DNA from: Spinacia oleracea
Lineage: Eukaryota; Streptophyta; Magnoliopsida; Caryophyllales; Amaranthaceae
DNA length: 64,000 nt
Direction: 5' to 3'
Assembly (NCBI RefSeq): GCF_020520425.1
Contig: NC_079488.1
Span: 91,735,420 to 91,799,419, forward strand
Under the pieces are notes generated by a model. It had not been told where the DNA came from, ran no database searches, and was given only the letters and a program-made list of their open reading frames with translations. Both the position numbers and the translations under genes were made by a program. Every line of letters begins with the position of its first letter. The stretch's first letter is position 1. Positions 48,105-58,268 of this stretch are shown piece by piece.

Positions 48105-51100
48105 CTAGACCTCAATTTTGACGGTTTGTTCACCATGATGACTATCAACTCTTGGTTCATCGGGTTGAACATATTTGTAAGAGTTAGCATAGTACAAGTA
48201 GACCAAAAAGTCTAGGGTAGTTAAACCGGCCAACAAGAAGTAAAACCTCTCTAAATGACCCTTGTTTAAGTCTTCAGGGATCCATCCAAGGTTGTTACCT
48301 CGTGTAGTTATCTTCATCAGTATTGTGACTATGATACTACTCATGTAGTTACCAAACGACATGGACAACATACAAAGTGCACTCCCAAAACTCTTTAACC
48401 CTTCGGGTGCTTGTCCATTGAAAAACTCTAACTGACCAACATACATGAATACCTCAGATGCTCCAATTAGCATGAATTGAGGTATTTGCCAAAATATGCT
48501 TAGACTACTTGCCTCTGTAGTCGCGTATTTTAATCTGAATACTTCTACTGTCCCAGCTGCTACCATGGCTAGGATTGCCAGTATAAGCCCAATTCCCATT
48601 CTCTCAAGTTCAGTAAGACCTTTCTTCCTCATTCGAATCACAAAAGGGTTAAGAACACGGCGATAGATGAAGATGAAGGACGCCACACTAAGGATGTCGA
48701 ATACAGACATGCTTGCTGGTGGAATGTGGAAGCTTCCAATGGTTACTTTCATTGCCGCACCTTGTTCCACAAATAAGGAGGCCATTTGTGTAAAGACTAC
48801 AGAGTACATTATAGTGCATACCCATATTGGGAGGAGCCTTAATATGCATTTCACTTCTTCAACTTGTGTTACTGTACATAACCTTCTTTCGTCGTACTTT
48901 TGGTTACAAGTGATAACAGCAGCTTTATCCAACATCCTGCACAGGCATATATGACCAATTATATTAATTATTAGTTTTGCTTTAAATAAAATTGATAGAG
49001 TATGAAACTAATCTTGGGACTTCAACCATCAGCTTAAGCTTTTGGTTGAGTTGGTCATTTGACATGGTATCAGAGCCAGCGTGAAGCAAAGGTCACGGGT
49101 TCAAATCTCATCCACCCCTCCTTTCAAAATGGAATATTTCGCGCTGGGTATGAGGAGGCCTATACTGCATCCACACTTCAAGCCCAAAGGGCTTTCATGT
49201 GAGAGGGCGTGATAGAGTATGGAACTAATCTTGGGAATTCAACCATCAATATTGTTAGGTGTACGTTGAATTTAAAATTGAACTTACGTTAATCCTTGGG
49301 TATGAGCGATCTTTTTCCTTCCATTTTTTAAGTATGTCTTTGCATCCAATTCGTATAAACCATCGTCTTCTGAAGCGTTCCATTTCTTTGTGGCAGCAAC
49401 AAGCACTTGGCCAAACCTTGAAATTGGGTTTCCTAAAGACTTGTAGTGCCTAAAATGAGGCGTACCGCCAAGGAACAACGCCAAAGCCATAAGGGCAGTT
49501 ATAGCAGATGCAAAAAACCCAATTGCCCATTTCCCTTCATCTTCGTAGTAGGCCAATAAAGTGTTGGAAAACAGAGATCCTAAGTTGAAGGCCAAGTAGA
49601 AGTAACTAAAGAATGATATTTTGGAGCTTCTTTCCTTAGGATGTTCTACATCAAATTGATCAGCCCCAAATGTAGCAATGTTTGGTTGATATCCACCATT
49701 TCCAAGGGCCACCATGTACAATGAGATGTAGAAGAGCGTTACATGGTAACCAGAATGGGAGGTGCATGGAGTTAGCTCATCTCCACACCCATTAGGTTTA
49801 AGCAAGAATAAGTATGATGATAGTGATAATAATGCCAACCCCTGCAATGTACATTATATATATATATATAAACGCATAATTAGTACTCCGTAACAATTAT
49901 ACAAATAAAGAGTAACACGTGACATGATATATAGTAATGTTAAGGTAGAAACTTACAAGGACAAATATAGCTTGAAAAATTGCACAAGTTTTGTATCGAC
50001 CCAAGTAAGAATCACTAAGGAAAGCGCCAACAAGGGAAAAGAGATAAACAGTTCCAGTCCATTTGCTAACATTGTTTGCAGCATCAGCATTGCTTTGTCC
50101 TACCACTCTTGTCAAGAATAACACTAAGTTTACCCCTACGCCGAAAAATGCCAATGTAGCCAGCCCTTGATTCACTGTAATTATTCAAGTAAGCAATTTA
50201 ATACATTTCCTTAATTGGGATTAATAAAATTAATCAGACAAATTAAAGAGAGATACATATATACGAAGTATATAGTGATGATACCTAGGATTAGTATAGC
50301 AGGCCCCCATTTTCCAGTTTTGTTACGTATTGCTGGATTACCACGTCGATCCACAGTTCCGTCAAGAGTATATTCTATTTCCTCACTTTCGTCTCTTATC
50401 TTTTCCTGAAATTATTGACCATTCAAATGTTATATCGTATCATATACTTATCATAGACTTATAAAGTGACCGATAAGAGCATGGTATTATAATCCAAGTA
50501 AAGCCAACATAACGTTTATTTGTCCAGACAGAGAGAATATAATTTTGGTGAAAATTGAGTTACTTGTAGCAATTGAGTTGCAAAAATAGCTAATAACGTT
50601 ACACCTAACTCCATTTTACAAGGCTACACGTTACAACTGACTTCTGTCAAAGAAAACAAGTCCAGGAACATAAAGCTTCATGATTTTGAGGTGAAAATTA
50701 AATTTGCTGGCATTTCACTTTTGGCAGTTACCAAATCGCTTATGATACGGATTGACACATTACACAGTCATCTGTTTGCCCTCTTTTTCTCCAACCAAAA
50801 CACCATACATTATTCTAGGAAATTTTCTCAACCGGAGAACTTAAGTTAGGCAAATATATACTCCCATAAATAGCCACAAGGCCCACAACCATGATAGTTT
50901 GATAAACTTACGGGGTCATATACGAGTCTGTACATGAGAAGAGATTGACCCTACGTAAATCTGACAGATTCTATCTTAAAATCAATTGGTGATAGGTGGA
51001 GTTGCCCACCAAGCTTTATGTGTTAGTCAATCTCCCTCTATATCTTTTATGTCATACAACTAGTTTCAACTCACATATGAATTAGTTTTCTCAACATAGT

Positions 51101-51479
51101 TACGGAGTACTTCTTTTCCTATTAGAAAATTTGATATTCGGATTATAAGATAGAATAATGATCCTATATGTAGCTGAAAAACGATTGAACTTTTTTGTGT
51201 CAACCGGACAACTGTGAAAGACTTGGCATGCTCAAACATACAAACAAGACCATTAACAGAAGCACAAAGCACATACAAACCGACCTCCATCAAAACAATT
51301 ATTGAAACTTATTATTTCATACTAGTGATATTTTTTTTTTAAAAAAAAAAAACATGTTTGAACTCCTAATGATCATATAAACACGTTAGTGATCGTGCTT
51401 ATGTATATATCCTCGTGCATGAAAGACCGAAAAGTTTAAGAAGTTAATGTACCTTTTGACAAATGTTCAAGCAAGCCAT
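48105..51479 (-). CDS. NPF7.2/7.3-like (NRT1.5/NRT1.8 type) transporter, copy B
   Basis: This is the tandem paralogue of the transporter at 27443-34893, in the same orientation and with the same exon phases. Exons on the minus strand: 51479-51453 (MACLNICQK), 50405-50285, 50174-49957, 49841-49288 and 48936-48105. They join in frame to 583 residues. It keeps TLDGTVD, VNQGLATLAFFGVGVNLVLF, NVSKWTGTVYLFSLVGAFLS, QPNIATFGADQFD, FSYFYLAFNLGSL and VGQLEFFNGQAPEGLKSFGS. As in NPF7.3, the ExxER proton-coupling motif of helix 1 is absent. Copy B lacks seven residues that contain a CNNC pair in copy A (about residues 453-459 there). The C-terminal tails also differ. Intron 1 is compact (1.05 kb) and intron 4 contains a TRIM-like element. 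Promoter sequence is shared with copy A. Confidence 0.95.
48993..49248 (+). mobile_element. TRIM-like miniature retrotransposon in NPF copy B intron 4
   Basis: A terminal segment beginning TGATAGAGTATGAAACTAAT at 48993 recurs at 49210 (TGATAGAGTATGGAACTAAT) and extends through TTCAACCATCA in both. Just inside the left copy is TGGTATCAGAGC at 49065-49076, the primer-binding site complementary to initiator methionine tRNA. A purine-rich GTGAGAGGGCG tract precedes the right copy. The order repeat, PBS, short non-coding body, polypurine tract, repeat is that of a TRIM element. The right repeat looks truncated after about 39 bases. The matching intron of copy A (28287-28410) lacks it. Confidence 0.8.
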
Positions 51480-51638
51480 TGCTACTTTGTAGTAGTAGTA
51501 GCAGTAGTAGTTGGTGTTGTTTAAGAAGCTTTGCAAAACAATCAAAGTTATGAATGTATGCAAATTTTTGGCAAGATTGTGTTGATGAAGAACAAGAATA
51601 AAAGAGATGAAATTAATTGTACAAGTTTCCTTGAATTG

Positions 51639-51682
51639 AGAGAGTGCACTAAAAAGAGTGACCAAAATTATGGTATTTATAG
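51639..51682 (-). promoter_or_regulatory. Core promoter of NPF copy B (TATA box and conserved start-site block)
   Basis: On the minus strand a TATA box CTATAAATA lies at 51674-51682. It is followed by TTTGGTCACTCTTTTTAGTG then CACTCTC at 51639-51665, almost the same as in copy A. The ATG is at 51479, so the leader is about 170 bases. Conservation between paralogues while surrounding non-coding DNA has diverged supports a real promoter core. Confidence 0.65.
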
Positions 51683-52262
51683 AGAAAATATGTGGGATAA
51701 AATCATTATAAAATGGACCTCTATTTAGATGACGTAAGGTAAAAATAACAAAAATAAAAAATAAAAAATAAAAAAGCAGAAAATCAGTTGTGCATGGCTT
51801 TTAAATGAAGCAGACATATAAAAGAAACGTGTTATGGTTGGATTTGATTACCTGAGCTTGAGCTGGGTTCCATTTTACTACGTTCAACTTTGGCTAAATT
51901 AACAAGTGGCTGTGTTTAGGCTGTTTTTGATAATGACTTTTTTAACTAACAATTAAGTACTTTTAATTTGTTTGCTTAATTAATATCAGTTTTAACAACT
52001 TAAGTTAAGTAATTACTTATTTAGTTCATGTGGATAGTTAATTAGATACGAACTACTCCGTATATAATGTTGGAAGGTGGTGCAAGCTACATATGATGTT
52101 AATTAGTTACCATCCCATACTTAGGGAGCCTAATTGCGTAGTATTTATTATTTTATGGGCTTTAGCGTTTTAGGCTAGTTGTTACCCATATTTCATACTT
52201 GATTCTGCATATATATGTTCTAGCTTTTCATCTACAAAAACTTATTTTCACATAAGAGTCAA
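51683..52262. other. Upstream sequence of NPF copy B
   Basis: This is AT-rich non-coding DNA upstream of the copy B promoter. There is an A-rich imperfect repeat near 51740-51775. No defined regulatory element beyond the core promoter could be supported from sequence. Confidence 0.5.
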
Positions 52263-52488
52263 CGCAATTTGGATTATACACCCGGGAATACAGTGCTCAT
52301 TGTGCACCATGTTAAATATTTATTGAAAATCTAAAGAACATTGAGAATGATTTCAATGTACATGTACTAATGAAATATTTAAACTATATGTTCATTGGCT
52401 ATATGTTCTTTGTACGTAAACTATATGTTCATTTAAAAACAGGGTGCACAGTGAATATTGTGCACCCGGGTGCATAAACCATATTTTA
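52263..52488. mobile_element. Small GTGCACC-family element with 9-bp target duplication
   Basis: The flanks AAGAGTCAA (52254-52262) and AAGAGTTAA (52489-52497) differ at one base. Inverted ends share TTTATGCACCCGGG-like and GTGCACC blocks. The middle carries ATGTTCATT/ATGTTCTTT motifs like the elements at 25758 and 30793. It is 226 bp and non-coding. Confidence 0.75.
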
Positions 52489-52613
52489 AAGAGTTAAAAG
52501 GGATTAAGAGTATTGATGGAGCACCTAATTCAAGAATGATTTTGGAGGTTCTATCGCTTATTTTTACGGCAACTTTTGTGTGAGACCGCCTTATCGGAAA
52601 GACCACTTTGGTT

Positions 52614-52770
52614 GCTTAACTAATTGGTTCCATTTCTTAACTAATTGGTTACATTGCTTAATTAATTGATTTAATTGCTTAACTAATTAATTTCTTTGCT
52701 TAACTAATTGGTTTCAGTGCTTAACTAATTAGTTCAAGTGCTTAACTAATTGGTTTCATTGCTTAACTTA
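52614..52770. repeat. 21-bp tandem array, about 7.5 units
   Basis: Units follow the consensus GCTTAACTAATTGGTTTCATT with one to four changes each. Seven near-full units and a partial one are present. The array lies between two similar flanking segments, GTGTGAGACCGCCTTAT and GTGTAAGACGCTCTTAT. This suggests it sits in the middle of a larger repetitive element whose ends I could not define. Confidence 0.8.
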
Positions 52771-53229
52771 TATGATACCAAGGTGGTATTTTGTGTAAGA
52801 CGCTCTTATAGAAAAGTTTGTATTATTTTTATTACATTATTAATTAAATAAGATCAAGATTATTTTAATTCTCAAGTTTACATTCATCATATAATTGAAG
52901 TAATTATGTAAACCTTAATTGGTCCATCTTCATTAAAAATAACCAACCAAAAAGGTTAAAACAAACTAAGGGGGGTCACATCTTGTCTCCCCAAGTAGCA
53001 TAAAAACTCCCAAATGGGTTGGTAAGACTTCTTGCATTCCAGCATTCTAACACAAGATTAGAAAAAGCTAAGTAGATATTAACGCTGGGGAATTCTTGAT
53101 TAGTTATCATCACTTGTCAATTATAGTACGTCTTCTTTTTTTATTATTATTTACATTACTTTTTAACATCTGTTATAATTTACTACTACGCATAAGAGGG
53201 TGTGGTTATCTTCAATTTAATAGCTACTA

Positions 53230-53521
53230 CTCCCTCCATTTTTCACTTGCATCGCTTTAAGTTAACATTATTTATATACTTCGTACTAAATTTGACTTGA
53301 ATATTTTACTATTATATGATAATTAAATGATATTATATAAAATATTGTTGGATTAATCACATTACATATTTTTATAATGTCGTGGGATTAGTCACATTAC
53401 ATAATTTTATAATATTAATTTTTTATAATTTTTATAAATACAAAATTAAAAATTTTAAGGGTCGATTGATACCTTGGCAAGTGTGTTGGTCTAAGTGATA
53501 CAAGTAAAAAAATAAAGGCAG
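53230..53521. mobile_element. Probable Stowaway-type MITE with degenerate right end
   Basis: The left end CTCCCTCCATTTTTCACTTG follows TA. The right end ACAAGTAAAAAAATAAAGGCAG precedes TA and is a decayed inverted match. It is 292 bp, AT-rich and non-coding. Confidence 0.6.
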
Positions 53522-53825
53522 TATATTCTTTTGCTGTGTTTTACTCATTTACATTAATTATAGAAATCAAATAGAGAACTCAAAAGAGGGACGACTAATT
53601 TGGATAATTTTGTTTGCAGGTTCAGAGAAATTAAATAGATAGTAAGGCCATGTTATTTAGAGCTGAACTGAGCTAAAATTAACTGAACTGAATTGAACTA
53701 AATATTACTGAAATAAATAAATACTCCATAATAAATAATAAATAATATGTAATTAATTACTAAATAATAATAATAAATTATACATATAAATAATTAATAA
53801 ATAATAAATAATCTGTTATTAATTA

Positions 53826-54259
53826 CTCCCTCCATTTCTTTTTGATGTATCCATTTGGAATCTGGTGTGGTTTTTAAGAAAATTGGAATATTGGTTTGTA
53901 TGGGTATAAGTGTAATGATTGGGTGTAAGAGAAATGATTGGGTGTAAGAGATTATAATAAATAAATGAGTGAGAAAATAATAAAGAAATAAGGTAAGAGA
54001 GAGGAGTGATAATGATGGGTGATAAAGGAGGTGAGAGACTGGGTATATGGGGAAGGGAAAAGAAAAGAATTAAATATTATGGGTGGGGAAAATTAGGTGG
54101 AAATATGGGTAGAATCTTTAGGTATTTTGGTAATTAGATAGAAATATAAGGGTATTTTAGGATAAAATGTATGTCCAAAAATAGAATAGATTCTAAATGG
54201 ATACAACAATATGAAACGCTTAAAATAGAAACGGATACAACAAAAAGAAACGGAGGGAG
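53826..54259. mobile_element. Stowaway-type MITE nested in a TAA-flanked MITE
   Basis: The ends are CTCCCTCCATTTCTTTTTGA and, inverted, CTCCCTCCGTTTCTTTTTGT. TA flanks both sides (53824-53825 and 54260-54261). Its inner repeat GTATCCATTTGGAATC / GATTCTAAATGGATAC extends the inverted symmetry. It is 434 bp and non-coding, and it interrupts the AT-rich centre of the host element. Confidence 0.9.
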
Positions 54260-54452
54260 TACTAAATAATAATAATAAATTATGAATATTAATAATAATA
54301 AATAAATAATTATCCATAATTAATTACTAAAAAATAACAATAAATTATTAATAGTACATAATTAGTTATATATAATAATAATATAAATATTAATATAAAT
54401 AATAATATAATATTAATAATAATAAATATAATAATAAATGTAAATAATACAT

Positions 54453-54458
<6 letters not shown>

Positions 54459-54492
<34 letters not shown>
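54459..54492. repeat. (AAT)n microsatellite
   Basis: About eleven perfect trinucleotide units lie in the centre of the TAA-flanked MITE. The same repeat sits in the related element at the window's right edge. Confidence 0.9.
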
Positions 54493-54617
54493 GTTGAGTT
54501 GAATTAAATTGAATTGAATTAAACTGAATTGAACGTAACTGAACTGAATGCTCTTGAACCGAACTAAACTGAAATAAGTCCTGAAACTGCAATTAAGCCA
54601 AAAAGAACAGGGCCTAA

Positions 54618-55244
54618 GAGGTCATTCTCTCATGTTAACAAAAAAAAAGGGTTTCGGGTCCAATAAATTCAGATAAGTTGCTATCATGTCCTATCAGGTC
54701 GGTTTAATAACTTTCAATCATCTCCAAATTTACTATCTAAATTTATTCTCTTACAATCATGTTTAACCAGTTTTAATCATATCAGATCCAATAAATTTCA
54801 ATTGGGTCAATTATTTTAATAAATTCCAACAGTTTAGATAAGTTTAGGACATATCAGGCTAAGATAACACACCCTACAAGAATTACCCCTTATAATACAA
54901 TTGGGTAAAACAAAGTGTGAAGATGATAAATTATGAATATAAAGTAGACATAAATATTAAAAAAAGAAAAGAAAAAGAGTAAAGTGAGTAAAATTTAGAA
55001 ATTATATTAAAATAGAAAGTGAATAGAATTCAGAAAAACCTATAAACATACAAAAATGGTGAAATATGAAATATTAATGGACATTATCAAATGTACGCAA
55101 AAGGTTGCAAAAATCATAGTCAAGCTAGAGCTTATGTTGTCTTTTTCTTTGATTATAAATTTATAATTAAGTCGGTTTAACTTGGTGTCAATTGATGTAG
55201 GCTTATTGCTTGCTATTAGCCACCCTTTAAATTTGTACTACTAT
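54618..55244. other. Intergenic AT-rich sequence
   Basis: This is non-coding DNA with no element ends, RNA genes or protein motifs that I can identify. Confidence 0.5.
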
Positions 55245-55261
55245 AAATATGATTGGAATAT

Positions 55262-55449
55262 TTTTTTTTGGTTCTACTACGAGGAGTTTCCACCGTCTTC
55301 GGCGAGGTAATCTTCCGTGGGAGTTTGCATGGGTACCTCGATGGGCAGCATCCCTCCCAGTTGAGATTTTTTCCATTCCCAAGGCTCGAACCCGAGACCT
55401 TGGTTAAGGAGCAAGAGGCCCTTAACCACTCATGCCAACCTCAATTGGT
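55262..55449 (-). mobile_element. tRNA-derived SINE, copy 1
   Basis: The element is bounded by a perfect 17-bp duplication, AAATATGATTGGAATAT, at 55245-55261 and 55450-55466. On the minus strand it starts CCAATTGAGGTTGGCATGAG, where TTGGCATGAGTGGTTAAGG resembles a Pol III A box. It then has GGGTTCGAGCC as a B box, a non-coding body and a short A-rich tail. It is 188 bp. Copy 2 lies at 56866-57060 in the opposite orientation. Confidence 0.93.
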
Positions 55450-55821
55450 AAATATGATTGGAATATGAATATGTGAAGCTTGCTTTTAAGGGATTTTGAA
55501 GTTGAATTCTACCAAGTAGGAAGTACTTTCTCCGTTTTAAAAAATTGTAACACTTTTAATTTTATCACTATTCATATAACAACTCTGACTATATATTTTT
55601 AGTTTTTTACTAATTTATTAAAAGCAAATATTATCAAGAAAATGTCCTTGAATTGATTTCAATATATACTTTCATTATAAAAATTTAAAATTCTTTTAGA
55701 AAAAAATAATAAAGATAATTATATTTAAAGTTGTATCGTAGCAAACATGTTAGTCAAAAGTACTATTTTTTTTTTTTTGAAACAGGGGAAATATGTACTT
55801 ATACATCACACTATACAAAAA

Positions 55822-55960
55822 AGGGATTGAAGTGTCGCGTGATGCCTGGAAAACCACTTATTTGGTAATGAATTTTTGGGGTTGAGCATATTTGGTCCAA
55901 CATTGGATACATCTATATTTGTTGTCCTGATTTACCAACCGACCTTTCATGAAATTGAAT
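55822..55960 (+). repeat. Dispersed direct repeat, unit 1
   Basis: A block containing GATGCCTGGAAAACCA and ATTTGGTCCAACATTGG recurs at 57098-57240 in the same orientation. A shorter related block is at about 40370-40410. This may be a fragment of a repeated element, which I cannot classify. Confidence 0.6.
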
Positions 55961-56251
55961 TGAAATGATTTAATTTTGGAAATTTTAAAATATATTTTCT
56001 CCGATTTATAATATTTGTAACGTTGATAATTTTCACGCATGCATATGCAAAACTTTGATCATTATATCTTTAACTCTCTTTAAGAAAAAAATTTAAAAAG
56101 TTAATATTTTGAAAATACAAATTGAGACGAATCTAACAAGATCCTACATGATTATGTTTTATCTTATGTATAAATCACCAACAATAGTCAAAATAGAATA
56201 TGTAAATATTGTAAAATACACAAACGTTGCGAGTATTAAAAATCGGATGAA

Positions 56252-56692
56252 GTATGTACTTAAGTTAATTGATAAATTATCAAAAAATAAAAAGTTAATT
56301 GATAAAGAAATAGTAAAGTAACAAATTATTTCTTTGTAACCCAAATCTAAGATATAAATTTGGCTTCTAGGCTAGCTTTGTTCTTCATTTTGAGGGGATT
56401 AGCTAGCTTTGTTCTTGAAGGTGCTTTGGTGGTATATTTTTTTACTTTTGGGAGGTCCAGTTCGTGAAATAGAATTGAAATGATTTCATTTTAGAAATTC
56501 TAAAATGTATGTACTTAAGTTAATTGATAAATTATAAAAAAAATAAAAAGTTAATTGATAAAGAAATCGTAAAGTAACAAATTATTTCTTTGTAACCAAA
56601 AGCTAAGAAATAAGTTTGTCTTCTAGGGTAGCTTTGCTCTTCATTTTGAGGGGATTAGCTAGCTTTTTCTTGAAGGTGCTTTGGTGGTGGCG
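56252..56692. repeat. Imperfect tandem duplication, period about 255 bp
   Basis: GTATGTACTTAAGTTAATTG begins units at 56252 and 56507. Similarity continues through TTCATTTTGAGGGGATTAGC to AAGGTGCTTTGGTGG. The units differ by small indels. They are non-coding; the short open frame over unit 1 is not kept in unit 2. Confidence 0.8.
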
Positions 56693-56865
56693 TAATTTAT
56701 TTTATTTTTTATATTACGGGTCGTCTAATTTGAGTGGTCAATTTTACCATTATTAGCTATGAAGTTTTGCTATCTTTTATCATTATAAATAAACATGGGG
56801 TGATGATTTAATAAAGGGAAATAATCTTTTAATGTTCTTTGTATAACACTGATATTTACACACTA

Positions 56866-57060
56866 ATCAATTGAGATTGGCATGAGTGATTAATGGTCTC
56901 TTGCTCCTTAACCAAGATCTCTGGTTCGAGCCTTAGGAATGGAAAAAATTTCAACTGGGAGGGATGCTGCCCACCGAGGTACCCATGCAAACTCCCGCGG
57001 GAGATTAGTTCATTCGCCGAATGCGGTGAGAACTCCTCGTAGTAGAACCAAAAGAAAAAA
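56866..57060 (+). mobile_element. tRNA-derived SINE, copy 2
   Basis: This is the same family as 55262-55449, here on the plus strand. It has ATTGGCATGAGTGATTAATG (A box region), TGGTTCGAGCC (B box), then the same body, ending in GTAGAACCAAAAGAAAAAA. The flanks are imperfect copies of ATATTTACMCA on either side. The two copies differ by small changes and one indel in the 3' body. Confidence 0.85.
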
Positions 57061-57097
57061 TATTTACCCATTGTCATTTGTCACTCAGTACAAATTC

Positions 57098-57240
57098 AAA
57101 AAGGGGGTTGATGTGCTGCGTGTTGCCTGGAAAACCAATTGTTTGGTAATGTATTACTTGGAGTTCGATCAACTCATTTGGTCCAACATTGGCTATATTT
57201 AAAATGTCCGGACTTATCATCTGCCTTTCGTTAAATAGAA
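57098..57240 (+). repeat. Dispersed direct repeat, unit 2
   Basis: This is the second copy of the block at 55822-55960, sharing GTTGCCTGGAAAACCA and CATTTGGTCCAACATTGG. The two copies flank the 255-bp tandem repeat and SINE copy 2. They may be remains of a larger duplicated segment. Confidence 0.55.
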
Positions 57241-58268
57241 ATCACTTACGTTTAGAAGTCCTAAATTGTTTGTACGATTTAAATTAACTGATAAAAAAAT
57301 TATGAAGTACAATGTAACACAACTACATGAAAAAAGTTAGTCAAATCACGTCATATCATAATATTTGTACGTATAACGTTATAAATACACAATAGTACAT
57401 CTAGAGAGTTTGGTGCATCCAAAGCGTTCACTCAATAATTATTTATTCTTCGACAAAATTCAAATCAAACTCTGGTCAAACACGAGTACAATATATTTCA
57501 TATTATTTATATTGCAGTTGGTGTATCAAAATCGAATCGTTTCCTTATCTAGTGTTAGAAATTAAAAATATTCTCAATCTGGTGCTTGCTCAAAAAATAT
57601 TATATAAACTATTGTTCACATAGAATCGAAATTACAAAGCTAATTTATTTTATTTGAAATTTTTATATCTAGGGTTATTAACTTTTAAACAAGCACCAAA
57701 TTGAGAATTTTGTAATTTTCTAACAATAGATTGGAAAACGGTTTACAAAAATCACTTGGCCTTTTAGGCAAAATTTGGGGAAAATGTGTAAAGCCAAGCA
57801 TGGCACACGAGCATTTTGACTTACCCATAAAAAAGTTTAAAGTTTAAAGTTTTAACCTAAGATAAATGGTGGTGAAATAGAGTTGTGTCACTTTATGGTA
57901 CGAATCCAGTTTAATCGTTTTTCACAATTGAAGTGGTAAAATATCTGGCATCTTCGTTTGTCTCATTAGATCGGGACCAACCACCTGGATTGATCTGAGT
58001 CAGCTAAAACAGAAGACAAAGTAGTTGTAGTCACTATTCATATTTAGTCAAACACTACTTTAGTGGAGTACTGATTTTGTCAAGATTATGTATCATATGG
58101 TGCCCAACAAATTACTCCGTATAAGATTCCAAGTTTAGAGCATATCGTGACCTATTTTTTTTATACTAAAATGTGAATGGTAGTTCAATTGGATCTCATA
58201 TATTTAGGGTAGTATTAGAATAATAAAGTATTGAGTTAAAGAATCATGTATTACCAATGGTTAATAAC
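57241..58268. other. Intergenic AT-rich sequence
   Basis: This is non-coding DNA. I see no gene, RNA or clear element boundary apart from the duplication at its right edge that belongs to the next element. Confidence 0.5.

Larger units (their letters stand above)
53646..54614. mobile_element. TAA-flanked MITE (CAGTT/TAA-rich) interrupted by another MITE
   Basis: The left end is GGCCATGTTATTTAGAGCTG and the right end, reverse complemented, is GGCCCTGTTCTTTTTGGCTT. The flanks are TAA at 53643-53645 and 54615-54617. Near the ends are degenerate AACTGAACTGA runs, and the centre is (TAA)n. A Stowaway element at 53826-54259 is nested inside. Without it, the host element is about 535 bp. A second copy starts at 63786 and leaves the window. 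Confidence 0.8.

Noticed and set aside
49065-49076. Initiator tRNA-like sequence as a tRNA gene
   Set aside because: Only the 12-base primer-binding complement is present, in the right place for a miniature retrotransposon.
56109-56321. 70-residue open frame in the 255-bp tandem repeat
   Set aside because: The frame is not maintained in the second repeat unit and the codons are AT-biased noise.
55262-57060. tRNA genes suggested by A- and B-box sequences
   Set aside because: No cloverleaf can be formed, and both copies have SINE bodies, A-rich tails and target duplications.
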